From contig NZ_KK214996.1 of NCBI RefSeq assembly GCF_000633935.1, positions 235,729 through 299,728 on the forward strand: a DNA stretch of 64,000 bases, written 5' to 3'. Under the pieces are notes generated by a model. It was not told where the DNA came from. It saw nothing but the letters and a program-made list of their open reading frames with translations, and did not search any database. The DNA comes from Ectothiorhodospira haloalkaliphila ATCC 51935 (GTDB lineage Bacteria; Pseudomonadota; Gammaproteobacteria; Ectothiorhodospirales; Ectothiorhodospiraceae). This document shows positions 37,979-47,473 of the stretch, piece after piece (within the stretch, counting starts at the first letter, position 1; each line of letters starts with the position of its first letter). Both the position numbers and the translations under genes were made by a program.

Positions 37979-38498
37979 CAACACCCTCCCGCCGGGCCCA
38001 CCGGCTTGTCAGTCGATTCAATATCACCACCACGCGCCGCCTTGGCGCCACCGCTGACGGACTGGCAACCCCGGCCCTGAGTCGAACCCTGAGTCGTCGA
38101 AGGTCGTCTGCATCCACAGCGTCTGCCATCAGCGGCAGACGGTGATAACGGCCCCGCTCACAGCGCATGGACAACAACACCAGCCAGGGAAGCACCACCG
38201 TGTCTGGCAGTATGCACACCCGAATCGGCTGATCGCCAGCCTGCCTCATCCACCATTGCCCATCGCCATGACACCCCAGCACCTCGATCGTTCCAGCACG
38301 TCCCTGGCGATGCCCGATCCAGGCGCTGAGGATGCTGCCCACCAGAAACAGCACAAGTGCTGCCTTCACAGAACCTGGGGTGCCACTGATGAGCACCGCT
38401 CCTGAAGCCGCCGCATACATGGCACCCATCACCATCCTCACCCACAGCGAGCGACCCACAGTCACGCAAAGGGCTTTATTCTCCTGCTTCCTGTCCAT
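37968..38498 (-). CDS. YgfX (CptA)-like membrane protein
   Basis: 176-residue protein with two adjacent helices near residues 20-65 and a cytoplasmic domain that has QWWMRQAGDQPIRVCILPDTVVLPWLVLL, the YgfX/CptA pattern. YgfX was reported as a membrane toxin opposed by SdhE (YgfY/CptB). Here sdhE is the last gene of the sdh operon on the other strand, and ygfX is followed by nfu instead. Sequence similarity is modest, so assignment is moderate. GTG/TTG codons just before 38498 also exist. Confidence 0.65.
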   Translation of the reverse strand: MDRKQENKALCVTVGRSLWVRMVMGAMYAAASGAVLISGTPGSVKAALVLFLVGSILSAWIGHRQGRAGTIEVLGCHGDGQWWMRQAGDQPIRVCILPDTVVLPWLVLLSMRCERGRYHRLPLMADAVDADDLRRLRVRLRAGVASPSAVAPRRRVVVILNRLTSRWARREGVDGG

Positions 38499-38854
38499 GA
38501 TCAATCATCCCTGTTGACACTCGGAGCCCCCCCGCGCAATGTCCCCATGCGGAGTCCGGCAACCCAGCCATCATGGGGCAGCCGGTTTCGGCCGGCATGA
38601 ACACCCGCAAGAATGCACTGAGGGGGATGCACCATACCTTATCTTTTTACTGGGCCAACAACCAGTTAAAGTGAATCAGGGTGCAGCATAAGTGGCGATT
38701 CTTGTGCATAATGTGCATGCCGGATAGCATCATAAAAACTGCGACTCAGTGGAGCAATCAACGTGCGGTCGTCCAAGGACGCCGCGGGCTAACCGCCGCT
38801 GCGGATCCCCGTCTGGGCGCGGGGCCATCGGCGGCCTATTTGCAGGAGATATCT
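38499..38854. other. Intergenic region between ygfX and the ZapG-like gene
   Basis: 356 bases without a convincing gene. The left half is GC-rich with no clear structured element, the right half (38640-38740) is AT-rich and holds the promoter region of the ZapG-like gene, with TGCATAATGTGCATG, a near-palindrome, around 38704-38718. No tRNA, riboswitch or known sRNA was recognised. Confidence 0.4.
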
Positions 38855-39898
38855 ATGTCATCATCAGAGATAGCCGCGAATTTACGCGACTTCATTACAC
38901 TCGGTGGAAACGTCCTCACCGTGGCCGGGTTTGTTGGCGCTGGTCTACTGGGCTTCTGGTTCGGGCGTCAGCAGGGGGATGCCGGCCGTGTGCTGGAACT
39001 GCAGTCCGAGGTGGAAAATCAGCGCCGCAAACTGGAAAGCTACCGATCACAGGTGAACAGGCACTTCGAGAAGACCGCCACCCTGTTCACGGGAATGGCC
39101 CGCTCCTACCGCGATCTTTACGAGCACCTGGTGGATAGCTACGACCGCCTGGGCGAGGGCCCGTCACAACAGTTCCTGCCGCGTCGCGCTTCGGCCCTGC
39201 TGGAACTGTCCCGCGAGGAACAACGCCGCGCCATCCCTGGCACCGCTCGCGCCACCCAGCCCGAGGCCAAGCCGGCAGCCAAGCCGGAAGCAAAGCCCGA
39301 GGCCAAGCCAGCCGCTGCTGCGCAGCCGGCCAAGCCGCAGCCCCAGCCGTCCGCTCAGGCTCAAGCCAAGCCGCCGCAGAAGCCGGCCGCCACAGCCAAG
39401 GCAGCGGATCCGCGTGGTGCCACGGCGTTCAAGCCTGAGCAACAGGCCGCCGCCAAGCCCGCGGCTGCCAAACCTGCAGCTGCCAAACCGGCTGCCGCTG
39501 CCGCAAGACAGCCGGCCCCCGCCAAGCCCGCAGCGGCCGCCAAGCCTGCTGCTGCGGCTGCCAGACAACCGGCAGCCGCCGCTGCCCGGATGTCCCAGAA
39601 GCCTGGTGCGGCTGGCAAGCCTGATCCGCGCGGCGCCACGGCCTTCAAGCCCGAGGCTCAAAAAGCAGCGACCAAGCCGCAACCGGTCCGACCCGCCGCC
39701 GCCAAGCCGGCACCCAAGCCTGCTGCTGCCGCACCCAAGCCGGCCGCAGCCCAGGCCAGCCGTCCTGCGCAACGCAGCACCATGACCTTCAGACCAGCCG
39801 GCAAACCAGGCACCATTCCTGGCGCCACCGGCGTCCTGAAGGAGCCGGGCCAGCCCGATCGCATCCGCGTGAAGGGCGGCAGAGGCCGCAGAAAGTAA
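38855..39898 (+). CDS. ZapG/YhcB-like protein with long histone-H1-like tail
   Basis: 347 residues. The first 130 match YhcB (ZapG, DUF1043), a cell-envelope protein linked to division and wall growth: a membrane helix (about 18-36), then a coiled coil with LQSEVENQRRKLESYRSQVNRHFEKT and MARSYRDLYEHL. From 131 on comes a 215-residue low-complexity tail of Ala, Lys and Pro (AAKPAAAKPAA) as in AlgP or bacterial histone H1 proteins, with DPRGATAFKPE at 185-195 and 257-267 and a basic end KGGRGRRK. E. coli YhcB is only 132 residues and lacks this tail. Start at 38855 has a CAGGAGA site; longer frames are not YhcB-like. Confidence 0.85.
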   Translation: MSSSEIAANLRDFITLGGNVLTVAGFVGAGLLGFWFGRQQGDAGRVLELQSEVENQRRKLESYRSQVNRHFEKTATLFTGMARSYRDLYEHLVDSYDRLGEGPSQQFLPRRASALLELSREEQRRAIPGTARATQPEAKPAAKPEAKPEAKPAAAAQPAKPQPQPSAQAQAKPPQKPAATAKAADPRGATAFKPEQQAAAKPAAAKPAAAKPAAAAARQPAPAKPAAAAKPAAAAARQPAAAAARMSQKPGAAGKPDPRGATAFKPEAQKAATKPQPVRPAAAKPAPKPAAAAPKPAAAQASRPAQRSTMTFRPAGKPGTIPGATGVLKEPGQPDRIRVKGGRGRRK

Positions 39899-39936
39899 TC
39901 AGAAAGGTCTGACCGGGCCATTCCGGCCCTTGCAAG

Positions 39937-39962
39937 CGAGGCCCCGCATTGTCGGGGCCTCG
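39937..39962 (+). terminator. Hairpin after ZapG-like gene
   Basis: Ten-base perfect GC-rich stem (CGAGGCCCCG / CGGGGCCTCG) with a six-base loop between convergent genes, followed by a short T-containing stretch. Probably bidirectional. Confidence 0.65.
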
Positions 39963-39984
39963 TCTCGTTGAGGGATCGTATCGT

Positions 39985-40425
39985 TTACGCTGAGGCCGGT
40001 TGACGGGAGCGCCATTGCATGGTCAGTTCATCCTTGCCGGTATCAGCGTGCTCATGGCGTTCGAGCACCTCAAAGCCGTGATGGCGCAGGAAGGCCACGG
40101 CGCGATCATTGTCGGCGAACACGACAGCTTTCAGGGCCGGCCGACGATCCTTCACGAAATCCAGCAGCCGGCTCCCCAGCCCCACGCCCTGGCAGCAGGT
40201 GGCCACCATCACCTCCAGCCGTGAGTCCTGCAACCAGCAAAATCCTCGCAGCTCGCCACTTTGCTCCAGCACCCAGATCTCCGCCCCTTCCGGCGGCACC
40301 TCGGGCATCTGCTCCACCTGCTGCTCCCAGAACTCCCTTGGCAGAAACCAGTGCGCCTGGGCAGCGGCTTCCACGCGGATTTGCCTGATGCGGGCAAAGT
40401 CGTCTGCGGTTGCTTCACGAATCAT
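39985..40425 (-). CDS. GNAT-family N-acetyltransferase
   Basis: 146-residue GNAT domain starting MIREATADDFARIRQIR. The acetyl-CoA loop is CCQGVGLGSRLLDFV (QGxGxG type) and the C-terminal strand HHGFEVLERHEH is typical. A GGGAG site lies 8 bases before the ATG; the frame is open 126 bases further but has no fitting site. Substrate unknown. Convergent with the ZapG-like gene. Confidence 0.8.
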   Translation of the reverse strand: MIREATADDFARIRQIRVEAAAQAHWFLPREFWEQQVEQMPEVPPEGAEIWVLEQSGELRGFCWLQDSRLEVMVATCCQGVGLGSRLLDFVKDRRPALKAVVFADNDRAVAFLRHHGFEVLERHEHADTGKDELTMQWRSRQPASA

Positions 40426-40535
40426 GGATGATCTCCCGCGAGATAAGTCCTCGCGATTCTGAACGATGACCTGTGTGACTTGGTCGTAACAGTGTATCGG
40501 GGAGTCCGGCACCACTGCCACCCGTCGGCCGACCC

Positions 40536-40569
40536 ACTGGCGGGTCTTCAAGACTGGCGGGTCTTCAAG
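40536..40569. repeat. 17-bp tandem direct repeat upstream of ygfZ
   Basis: Two adjoining exact copies of ACTGGCGGGTCTTCAAG (40536-40552 and 40553-40569) in the region between the GNAT gene and ygfZ. No wider array was seen. Confidence 0.7.
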
Positions 40570-40657
40570 ATATGAGGCTTGGTGGTGGCTTTACCCTGGG
40601 GCTCCTTAGTAAGATGACGGCTGTCAATTGAACCCTGTCAACGAGGCATAGACTCCG

Positions 40658-41716
40658 ATGAAACCCGAGTGGAAGGACTTCCTGTTGCAGGCGGGTGCCG
40701 AGATGGACGACCAGCGCGTCTCGGATTTTGGCAACCCTGAGCGGGAAATGAGCGTGGCAATCACCGGCGACGTGATCTGTGACCTGTCACATCACGGGCT
40801 GATCGGGGCCTATGGTGAAGAAGCCGTTCAGTTCCTGCAGGGCCAGTTCAGCACCAATGTGCCGGATGTGAACGAACATACCAGCCGCCTGGGCGCCTAT
40901 TGCAGCCCCAAGGGCCGGATGCTGGCCAGCTTCCGTCTGTTCAAGCGCGGTGAAACCTATTACCTGCGCCTGCCACGGGAACAGGTGGAATCCACGCTCA
41001 AGCGCCTGTCCATGTTCATCCTGCGCGCCAAGGTCACGCTGGAGGATGCGGGTGACGCCCTGGTGCGTGTCGGGGTGTCCGGCCCGCATGCGGTGGAACA
41101 ACTCCAGGCAACTCTGGGCAAGGCCCCACCTGAGGCGGTGGATCAGGTGATCCACGAACGGGGGGTCACGGTGCTGAGGGTGCCAGGCCTGCATCCGCGC
41201 TTCGAGGTCTATGGGGAACTGGATGCCATGACGCGCCTATGGCAAAACCTGAACGTGCGCTCGGCACCCGTGGGGGCCGACCGCTGGGGGCTGCTGGACG
41301 TGATGTCCGGGGTGCCGAATGTATACCCGCAGACCGCTGAGGCATTCCTGCCTCAAATGGCGAACCTGCAGCTTCTGGGAGGTGTCAGTTTCAACAAGGG
41401 CTGTTTCCCGGGCCAGGAGGTGGTGGCCCGCACCCAGCACCTGGGCAAACTCAAGCGCCGCATGTACCGACTGCACCTGCCCGTGAACGAGGCTCCGCCC
41501 CCGGGAGCCACGCTGCACGACGCCTCCGTGGACGCCACGCAACCGGTGGGACGTATCGTCGAGGCCTACCCCCACCCCGATGGCGGCATCGAGGCCCTGG
41601 CGGTGTTACAGGTGGCCAGTGCCGAGGCAGGTGAACCCCACCTGGACTCCACAGACGGCCCCGTCGCCCGGGTCCAGCCCCTGCCCTATTCATTCGATCT
41701 GGCTGCGGCCACTTGA
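40658..41716 (+). CDS. ygfZ: tRNA-modifying/Fe-S maturation protein YgfZ
   Basis: 352-residue folate-binding protein of the GcvT-like fold, needed with IscA/IscU routes for Fe-S enzymes such as MiaB and RlmN. The family signature is NKGCFPGQEVVART; the N-terminal part has LIGAYGEEAVQFLQGQFSTNV and PKGRMLASFRLF. It is in the expected range for the family (about 325-350). Located close to genes for Fe-S assembly and RlmN in this window. No strong ribosome site; ATG at 40658 opens the family homology. Confidence 0.9.
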   Translation: MKPEWKDFLLQAGAEMDDQRVSDFGNPEREMSVAITGDVICDLSHHGLIGAYGEEAVQFLQGQFSTNVPDVNEHTSRLGAYCSPKGRMLASFRLFKRGETYYLRLPREQVESTLKRLSMFILRAKVTLEDAGDALVRVGVSGPHAVEQLQATLGKAPPEAVDQVIHERGVTVLRVPGLHPRFEVYGELDAMTRLWQNLNVRSAPVGADRWGLLDVMSGVPNVYPQTAEAFLPQMANLQLLGGVSFNKGCFPGQEVVARTQHLGKLKRRMYRLHLPVNEAPPPGATLHDASVDATQPVGRIVEAYPHPDGGIEALAVLQVASAEAGEPHLDSTDGPVARVQPLPYSFDLAAAT

Positions 41717-41735
41717 GACCGGGTCGGAGTAGACC

Positions 41736-41891
41736 GTGAGATTCCTCTTCTTTCTGTTCGTCTTCATCCTGCTGCTGCTGTGGGCGGCCTTCTACAGCCG
41801 CCCCAACAACCGCAAGATCTCCAATGCGCTTTACGGAACGGCAGCGTTTCTGGCGGTGCTGTTCGTGGCGGGCTATCTACGATTCGTCTGA
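41736..41891 (+). CDS. 51-residue two-helix membrane protein
   Basis: Small open frame starting at GTG, with a GGAG site seven bases before it. Translation gives a hydrophobic N-terminal helix (MRFLFFLFVFILLLLWAAFY), a short polar turn SRPNNRKISN, and a second helix (ALYGTAAFLAVLFVAGYLRFV). It starts 19 bp after ygfZ on the same strand and ends just before the converging der gene. No known family was recognised. Codon use resembles its neighbours and the two-helix hairpin is clear, so it is likely real; role unknown. Confidence 0.7.
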   Translation: MRFLFFLFVFILLLLWAAFYSRPNNRKISNALYGTAAFLAVLFVAGYLRFV

Positions 41892-41897
41892 GGGGCC

Positions 41898-43298
41898 TCA
41901 ACGCCCCTTCTTCTTCACATGGCGCATCATGCGCTTGCGCTTGTGCTGCTGGCGGGGCGTGAGGGTGTTGCGCTTGTCCTTGTACGGATTTTCCCCGGTA
42001 CGGAATTCCATGCGGATGGGTGTGCCCACCAATTGCAGGTGCTGGCGAAAATAGTTGGTCAGATAGCGTTTGTAGCTACCCGGAAGCTGATCCGTCTGAT
42101 TGCCATGAATGACGATCACCGGCGGGTTACGCCCACCCTGGTGGGCGTAACGCAGCTTGATGCGGCGCCCCCGCACCAGAGGCGGTTGATGTTCGGCGAT
42201 GGCCCTTTCCAGCAGGCGGGTCAGCAATGAGGTGCTCACGTCTGCACTGGCGGATTCGTGGGCGCGTTGCACTGCCCCGAACAGATCCCCCACACCGCTG
42301 CCGTGCAGGGCCGAGATGAAACGCCTCTCGGCAAAATCCAGAAACGGCAGCTTCAGTGATAGCTCCATTCGCACCTGGTCGCGGTCATCCGGCGTCAGCC
42401 CATCCCATTTATTGATGGCCAGCACCAGGGAACGACCGGCCTCCATCACCATGCCCAACAGATGAGCATCCTGCTCGGCAATACCCTGACGGGCATCCAG
42501 CAGGAAAATCACCACATGCGCAGCCTCCACGGCCTGCAAGGTCTTGACGACGGAAAATTTCTCCACCGCCTCGTGCACCCGGGAGCGACGCCGCACACCG
42601 GCGGTGTCGATCAGCGTGTAAATCTGCTCGTCACGCTCGAAGGGCACGTAAACGCTGTCCCGCGTGGTGCCTGGCAGATCCGTGGCCAGCACCCTTTCCT
42701 CTCCCAGTATGCGATTGATCAGGGTGGACTTGCCGGCATTGGGGCGGCCGACAAAGGCAATGCGGATACCCGGCCAGCGCTCCTCATCTTCGTCCCGGTC
42801 TTCCGCTTCCGGCAGCAGTTCCCTCACCCGATCCATCAGGCGGTTGACACCCCGCCCATGGGCGGCTGCAATGGGCACCGGTGTACCCAGGCCCAGAGAG
42901 AAAAAGTCGGTGGCGGCACTGTTGGCATCAATGCCGTCGGTCTTGTTCAGCACCAGCAGCAACTGCTTGTTGAAGCCGCGCAACTCCTCGGCAATGGTCT
43001 GATCGGCCGCGCTCAGGCCGTCCCGGGCGTCCACCAGGAACAGCACCACATCGGCCTCCTGGATGGCCTGCAGGGTTTGCCTGGCCATGAGGGTGTCCAG
43101 GGTCTCGGCCTCGCCGCTCAGTCCCCCCGTGTCCACCACCATGTAGCCGAATTCACCTACGCGGCCCACACCATATTGGCGATCCCGGGTCAGCCCCGGC
43201 ATATCGGCCACCAGGGCATCCCGGGAACGGGTGAGTTGATTGAACAGGGTGGATTTACCCACATTGGGACGCCCCACCAGGGCGATGACGGGTTTCAT
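41898..43298 (-). CDS. der: Ribosome-assembly GTPase Der (EngA)
   Basis: 466-residue protein with two tandem GTPase domains: [21 protein letters not shown] and LNKTDGID in the first, [22 protein letters not shown] and INKWDGL in the second, followed by a KH-like domain. It matures the 50S subunit. The start is one base after the bamB stop, whose last codons GGAGGA form the ribosome site. End of the long minus-strand run. Confidence 0.96.
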   Translation of the reverse strand: MKPVIALVGRPNVGKSTLFNQLTRSRDALVADMPGLTRDRQYGVGRVGEFGYMVVDTGGLSGEAETLDTLMARQTLQAIQEADVVLFLVDARDGLSAADQTIAEELRGFNKQLLLVLNKTDGIDANSAATDFFSLGLGTPVPIAAAHGRGVNRLMDRVRELLPEAEDRDEDEERWPGIRIAFVGRPNAGKSTLINRILGEERVLATDLPGTTRDSVYVPFERDEQIYTLIDTAGVRRRSRVHEAVEKFSVVKTLQAVEAAHVVIFLLDARQGIAEQDAHLLGMVMEAGRSLVLAINKWDGLTPDDRDQVRMELSLKLPFLDFAERRFISALHGSGVGDLFGAVQRAHESASADVSTSLLTRLLERAIAEHQPPLVRGRRIKLRYAHQGGRNPPVIVIHGNQTDQLPGSYKRYLTNYFRQHLQLVGTPIRMEFRTGENPYKDKRNTLTPRQQHKRKRMMRHVKKKGR

Positions 43299-43299
43299 T

Positions 43300-44457
43300 T
43301 CATTCCTCCAATGGCAGGGTGAAGGCGCTCAGGCGCCCTCCCCGGCCCAGGGTATACATCACCCCGTCGCGCACCTGGGGCACGCCCATGATGCCTTGAC
43401 GATCTCCCCGGGCACGCCCCACCAGGGCGCCATCCTCGGGAGAGATCCAGTGCAGATACCCTTCGTAATCCCCCACCACCACATATTGGTCCAGGATCAC
43501 GGGCAGGGTGACATTGCGCAGGCGAAGCTGGTCCTGCTGCCACAGGGTGGCACCATTGCGGCGATCCAGAGCCCACACATGACCTTCGCTATCGGTGACG
43601 AAGAGCATTTGACCGGCCACCGACACGCCCCGATAGGAGGACAGATCCCGTTGCCAGAGGACGCGCCCATCGGATAGGGAGAGCGCCATGACCTGCCCCT
43701 GGTAACCAGCGGCATAGAGCACGCCATCGGCCACGGCCAGTTCACCATCCACATCTGCCATGCGTTCAAGCTCGGAGCGACCACTGGGGGTGGATACGGT
43801 GGCCTCCCAGAGGACATTGCCCCGACCCAGGCCCAGCATCAACACCCGACCGTTATCAAAACCGGCCGCCACGCGACCGGAAAGCATCAGCGGCCTTCCG
43901 GCGCCCCGCAGGCTCAGTGCAGGCGTGGTTCGCCCCGCCGTCCAGCCGGTTTCGCCGGTGCGGGCGTCCAGGGCATGCAAGCGTCCATCATTGGTGCGAA
44001 AGACCACGGCGCCCTGTTCAACCCGGGAAATGCCCTTGACCTCGCTGGTGAGGGTGCGCCGCCACAATTCCTCGCCGGTCTCAAGGCTCAGGGCAATGGC
44101 GTGCCCCTTGCCCGTGCCCACCATGATCCGCTCACCTCCACCGCTCACACCGGCGGTCATGCGTTCATTCAGGTTCACCCGCCAGAGGCGATCGCCGTCG
44201 TCCAGGGCATGGGCGCTCACACGTCCACGGGCATCAACCACCACCACGGACTCCGGACCCAGGAACGGGGACAGTTGCAGATACTGTCCATCCGATCCGG
44301 CCCCGGTATTGCGGGACCAGAGAACTTGTGGCTCCACTTCTGCCTCGAAGTCCGGCAGCGGCGCCGGCGGCTCCGCCGTGTCGCGAGTCCATAGGCCACA
44401 ACCGGCAAGCAGCGAGACGGCCAGCAGCATGACCAGGGTTTGTTTCCAGGCTTTCAT
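43300..44457 (-). CDS. bamB: Outer-membrane assembly lipoprotein BamB
   Basis: 385-residue lipoprotein with signal peptide [20 protein letters not shown] (lipid on the Cys), then an eight-bladed PQQ-type beta-propeller with blades such as [29 protein letters not shown] and [11 protein letters not shown]. Part of the BAM complex that inserts outer-membrane proteins. ATG at 44457 gives a clean signal; a GTG at 44478 overlapping the yfgM stop is an alternative start. Standard yfgM-bamB-der order. Confidence 0.93.
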   Translation of the reverse strand: MKAWKQTLVMLLAVSLLAGCGLWTRDTAEPPAPLPDFEAEVEPQVLWSRNTGAGSDGQYLQLSPFLGPESVVVVDARGRVSAHALDDGDRLWRVNLNERMTAGVSGGGERIMVGTGKGHAIALSLETGEELWRRTLTSEVKGISRVEQGAVVFRTNDGRLHALDARTGETGWTAGRTTPALSLRGAGRPLMLSGRVAAGFDNGRVLMLGLGRGNVLWEATVSTPSGRSELERMADVDGELAVADGVLYAAGYQGQVMALSLSDGRVLWQRDLSSYRGVSVAGQMLFVTDSEGHVWALDRRNGATLWQQDQLRLRNVTLPVILDQYVVVGDYEGYLHWISPEDGALVGRARGDRQGIMGVPQVRDGVMYTLGRGGRLSAFTLPLEE

Positions 44458-44474
44458 ACCGACCATCTCAATGC

Positions 44475-45110
44475 TCACTGGGCACCTGTTGCATCGGACT
44501 CACTCAAATCATCCCGCTTCATGCGCAGATAATCGGCCACGCCCGCGGAGGCGAGAATGGCCCGGTCATAGGCCGCCCTTGCCTCGCTGGTCTCACCCAG
44601 CCCCCGATGGGCATCGCCGCGCAGTTCTTCCACGATCGCCAGAAAACCCTCCGGGATGTCCCCTTTCAGGGTATCCAGAGCGTCCTCATAGCGGCCGCCG
44701 GCGATAAGCACCCGTGCCAGTCGCGCGTGAGCCAGATGCTTCTGGTCCTCGTGCCGGGTGCGGTCAATCACCCAGCGCAGGTGTTCCTCGGCCCGCTCCA
44801 GATCATCCGCCTCAGCCGCCATGCGGGCCAGATCCAGGGCCGCCAGGGTGGCATAGGGCGTGCGCCGGAAGTCATCCATCAGGATCTGGCCCTGCTCCAC
44901 CGCTGCCTCGGAATTCATCCGCGCCAGGCCCTGCATGGACAGATAGATCTCGGAGGCCTGGATGGACTGGTTCTCCACATAGCCGGTCCACATCCGCCAT
45001 CCCACAAGGCTGCCGATGCCCAGTATCAGGCCCAGGATGACTGCCGTGCCGTTCTCGCTCCACCATTTCTTGATGGCCTCAATGCGGTCCTCATCGGTGG
45101 GTAGTGCCAT
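44475..45110 (-). CDS. YfgM family periplasmic TPR protein
   Basis: 211 residues with a single N-terminal membrane helix (about 24-42, VILGLILGIGSLVGWRMW) and TPR repeats in the periplasm. YfgM is a partner of SecYEG and PpiD and helps move substrates to periplasmic chaperones. Its ATG overlaps the hisS stop by one base (TGATG). Confidence 0.88.
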   Translation of the reverse strand: MALPTDEDRIEAIKKWWSENGTAVILGLILGIGSLVGWRMWTGYVENQSIQASEIYLSMQGLARMNSEAAVEQGQILMDDFRRTPYATLAALDLARMAAEADDLERAEEHLRWVIDRTRHEDQKHLAHARLARVLIAGGRYEDALDTLKGDIPEGFLAIVEELRGDAHRGLGETSEARAAYDRAILASAGVADYLRMKRDDLSESDATGAQ

Positions 45111-46420
45111 CAGTCATTCTCCATCGTTCTAGGTTCAGCCGTGGTCAGATCCAGGATCCGGGCCAGATGGTGTGCCAGTTCGCCCATGGCCACGGTATGC
45201 TGTTCGGTCTGTCCTTCCCGGAGCGGCTTGACCGTGACCTGGCCCTCGGCCAGCTCGGTCTCGCCCAGGATCAGGGCCAATCGGGCACCGCTGCGATCCG
45301 CGCGGCGCATCTGGGCCTTGAAGCCCCCGCCGCCGCAGTTCACCTGCAGACGCAGCCCGGGGACTTGGTCACGCAATTGCTCGGACAGTTCAACCCCGGC
45401 CGAGCCCGTGCCTGCCCCGGCCAGCATCAGGTAGGCGTGAGGCACGGGAGCCAGTGGCAGGCCGCCATCGGCTTCCAGCAGACTCAGCAACCGTTCGATA
45501 CCCATGGCGAAACCCGCTGCCGGGGTATGGCGCCCACCCAGTTGTTCCACCAGGCCATCGTAACGGCCGCCGGCGCAGACGGTACCCTGGGCACCCAGGG
45601 CATCGGTGATCCACTCGAATACGGTGCGGCAGTAATAATCCAGCCCCCTCACCAGCCGTGGATTGATGGTGAAGTCCACCCCGGCGGCGCGCAGCAAGTC
45701 CTGCAACTGGTCGAAGTGTTCCCGCGACTGATCATCCAGATGGTCCAGCAGGCTCGGGGCACCCTGGATCATCTCCCGCATGTCGGGGTTCTTGCTGTCC
45801 AGGATGCGCAACGGATTGGTCTCGAGGCGCTGCCGCGCATCATCGTCGAGCACCTGGCCATGGGCCTTGAAGTAATCCACCAACTGGTTGCGATAGGCGG
45901 CGCGCGCCTCGCTGGAACCCAGGGTGTTGATCTCCAGGCGCACATTGCGAAGACCGAGGCGCCGCCACAAGCGGGCGGTCAGGAGGATCAATTCGGCATC
46001 GATGTCCGGTCCTTCCATGCCAAAGGCTTCCACACCGATCTGGTGGAACTGCCGATAGCGGCCCTTTTGAGGCCGCTCATGGCGGAACATGGGGCCGGCA
46101 TACCACAGGCGTTGCTGCTGGTTATGCAGCAGTCCGTTTTCCACGCCAGCGCGCACGCAGCCCGCGGTGCCCTCGGGGCGCAGGGTCAGGCTGTCGCCGT
46201 TGCGGTCCTCGAAGGTATACATCTCCTTCTCGACGATATCCGTCACCTCGCCGATGGACCGGGCGAACAGGTCCGTCTGCTCGACGATGGGCATACGGAT
46301 TTCCTGGTAGCCGTAGCCGCTCAAGGTCTCACGCACCTGAGCCTCGAACCACTGCCAGGCGCCTGTTTGTTCCGGCAGGATGTCGTGCATCCCGCGGATG
46401 GATTTGATCTGCCTACTCAT
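45110..46420 (-). CDS. hisS: Histidyl-tRNA synthetase
   Basis: 436-residue class II synthetase. Motif 1 and 2 regions [14 protein letters not shown] and [25 protein letters not shown], the His-specific sites [13 protein letters not shown] and [15 protein letters not shown], motif 3 [11 protein letters not shown], and a C-terminal anticodon-binding domain are all visible. Charges tRNA-His in the cytoplasm. Lies between rodZ and yfgM in the usual gammaproteobacterial order. Confidence 0.97.
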   Translation of the reverse strand: MSRQIKSIRGMHDILPEQTGAWQWFEAQVRETLSGYGYQEIRMPIVEQTDLFARSIGEVTDIVEKEMYTFEDRNGDSLTLRPEGTAGCVRAGVENGLLHNQQQRLWYAGPMFRHERPQKGRYRQFHQIGVEAFGMEGPDIDAELILLTARLWRRLGLRNVRLEINTLGSSEARAAYRNQLVDYFKAHGQVLDDDARQRLETNPLRILDSKNPDMREMIQGAPSLLDHLDDQSREHFDQLQDLLRAAGVDFTINPRLVRGLDYYCRTVFEWITDALGAQGTVCAGGRYDGLVEQLGGRHTPAAGFAMGIERLLSLLEADGGLPLAPVPHAYLMLAGAGTGSAGVELSEQLRDQVPGLRLQVNCGGGGFKAQMRRADRSGARLALILGETELAEGQVTVKPLREGQTEQHTVAMGELAHHLARILDLTTAEPRTMEND

Positions 46421-46488
46421 TCACTGTCCGAAAACTGGATGGATCAAGAAATTGGGGATGGGTGGGGAACCGGGGCGTTCGGGGGGCT

Positions 46489-47472
46489 TCAGGAGTCCCC
46501 TACGGTGAAGCGGGCGGTGTTGTCGCCACGCACCCGGCCTTCAAGGTCCACGGGCTCGTGATTGTATTCCAGGCGCACGCCCGGTGCGTTGCCCAGAAAG
46601 ACCCGGATGGGCGTGGCGCCCTCGATACGGCGTTCACTGCCCTGGCGCATGAGGCCCACCAGCAGGCGCCCACCATCGGCACCCGAGATTTCCACCCAGG
46701 AGTCTTCCTCGAAGCGCAGTTCCAGCCGCCCCTGTCCGGCTGGCAGGTCCAGCGGTGAGCGCTCCTGCGCATCGGACACTGGCTCCGGGGGCGCCGGCGC
46801 AGGTTCGGGGTCAGCGGGAACAGGCGCCTCCTGGGCTTCCGCGGAGGCACGCTGCTCCGGGGATTCAGGCCGGGCATTGGCGGGCTGCGGCGGCGCTTCC
46901 GGTAATGAGGGCGACGACGCGATGACCTCCAGCTCATCACCCGGCGCCTCCTGCAGGTTCGATGGCGCGGAGGCCGTCGCATCCGGGGCTTCGGTTTCCT
47001 CCAGGGTATTCACATACCAGACCACCGCGGCAAGCACGCCCACCAGAAGCACCGCCCCCAGGACGATCCAGAGCGGGCCCAGGGGCACCTGTCGAGCCGA
47101 TGCTGGCGCGGTCTTCGGGTTGGCCTGAGCGTGACGTTCGGGCGCCCCCTGGGCAGTCGACCGGGTCACGGCCCGGGGCTTCTCGGCAGACGGTTCAACA
47201 CCGCCACGAACACTGCTCTCGTAGGCTTCCACCAGGGGTGTCGGGTCAATCTCCAGCACCTTGGCCAGACCACGCAGATACCCACGCACGAAGGGTGGCT
47301 CGGGGAGCGCATCGAAATGATCCTCCTCCAGTGCGGCCATGGTTCTGGGGTGGAGCTGCAGGCGGCCACCCAGGTCGTCCCGGGTCATCCCGGCCGCCTC
47401 GCGGGCACGCCGCAGCAGTTCACCGGGGCTGGCCTGTTCGTGTGGCTGTGACACCTTGGAGTTGTCCTGCAT
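46489..47472 (-). CDS. rodZ: Cytoskeletal/cell-shape protein RodZ
   Basis: 327 residues. N-terminal helix-turn-helix of the Xre type (PGELLRRAREAAGMTRDDLGGRLQLHPRTMAALEE) binds MreB; one membrane helix near 150-170 (LWIVLGAVLLVGVLAAVVWYV); a Pro/Glu-rich periplasmic linker; and a C-terminal DUF4115 domain (LELRFEEDSWVEISGADGGRLLVGLM). ATG lies one base after the pilF stop. Confidence 0.93.
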   Translation of the reverse strand: MQDNSKVSQPHEQASPGELLRRAREAAGMTRDDLGGRLQLHPRTMAALEEDHFDALPEPPFVRGYLRGLAKVLEIDPTPLVEAYESSVRGGVEPSAEKPRAVTRSTAQGAPERHAQANPKTAPASARQVPLGPLWIVLGAVLLVGVLAAVVWYVNTLEETEAPDATASAPSNLQEAPGDELEVIASSPSLPEAPPQPANARPESPEQRASAEAQEAPVPADPEPAPAPPEPVSDAQERSPLDLPAGQGRLELRFEEDSWVEISGADGGRLLVGLMRQGSERRIEGATPIRVFLGNAPGVRLEYNHEPVDLEGRVRGDNTARFTVGDS

Positions 47473-47473
47473 C

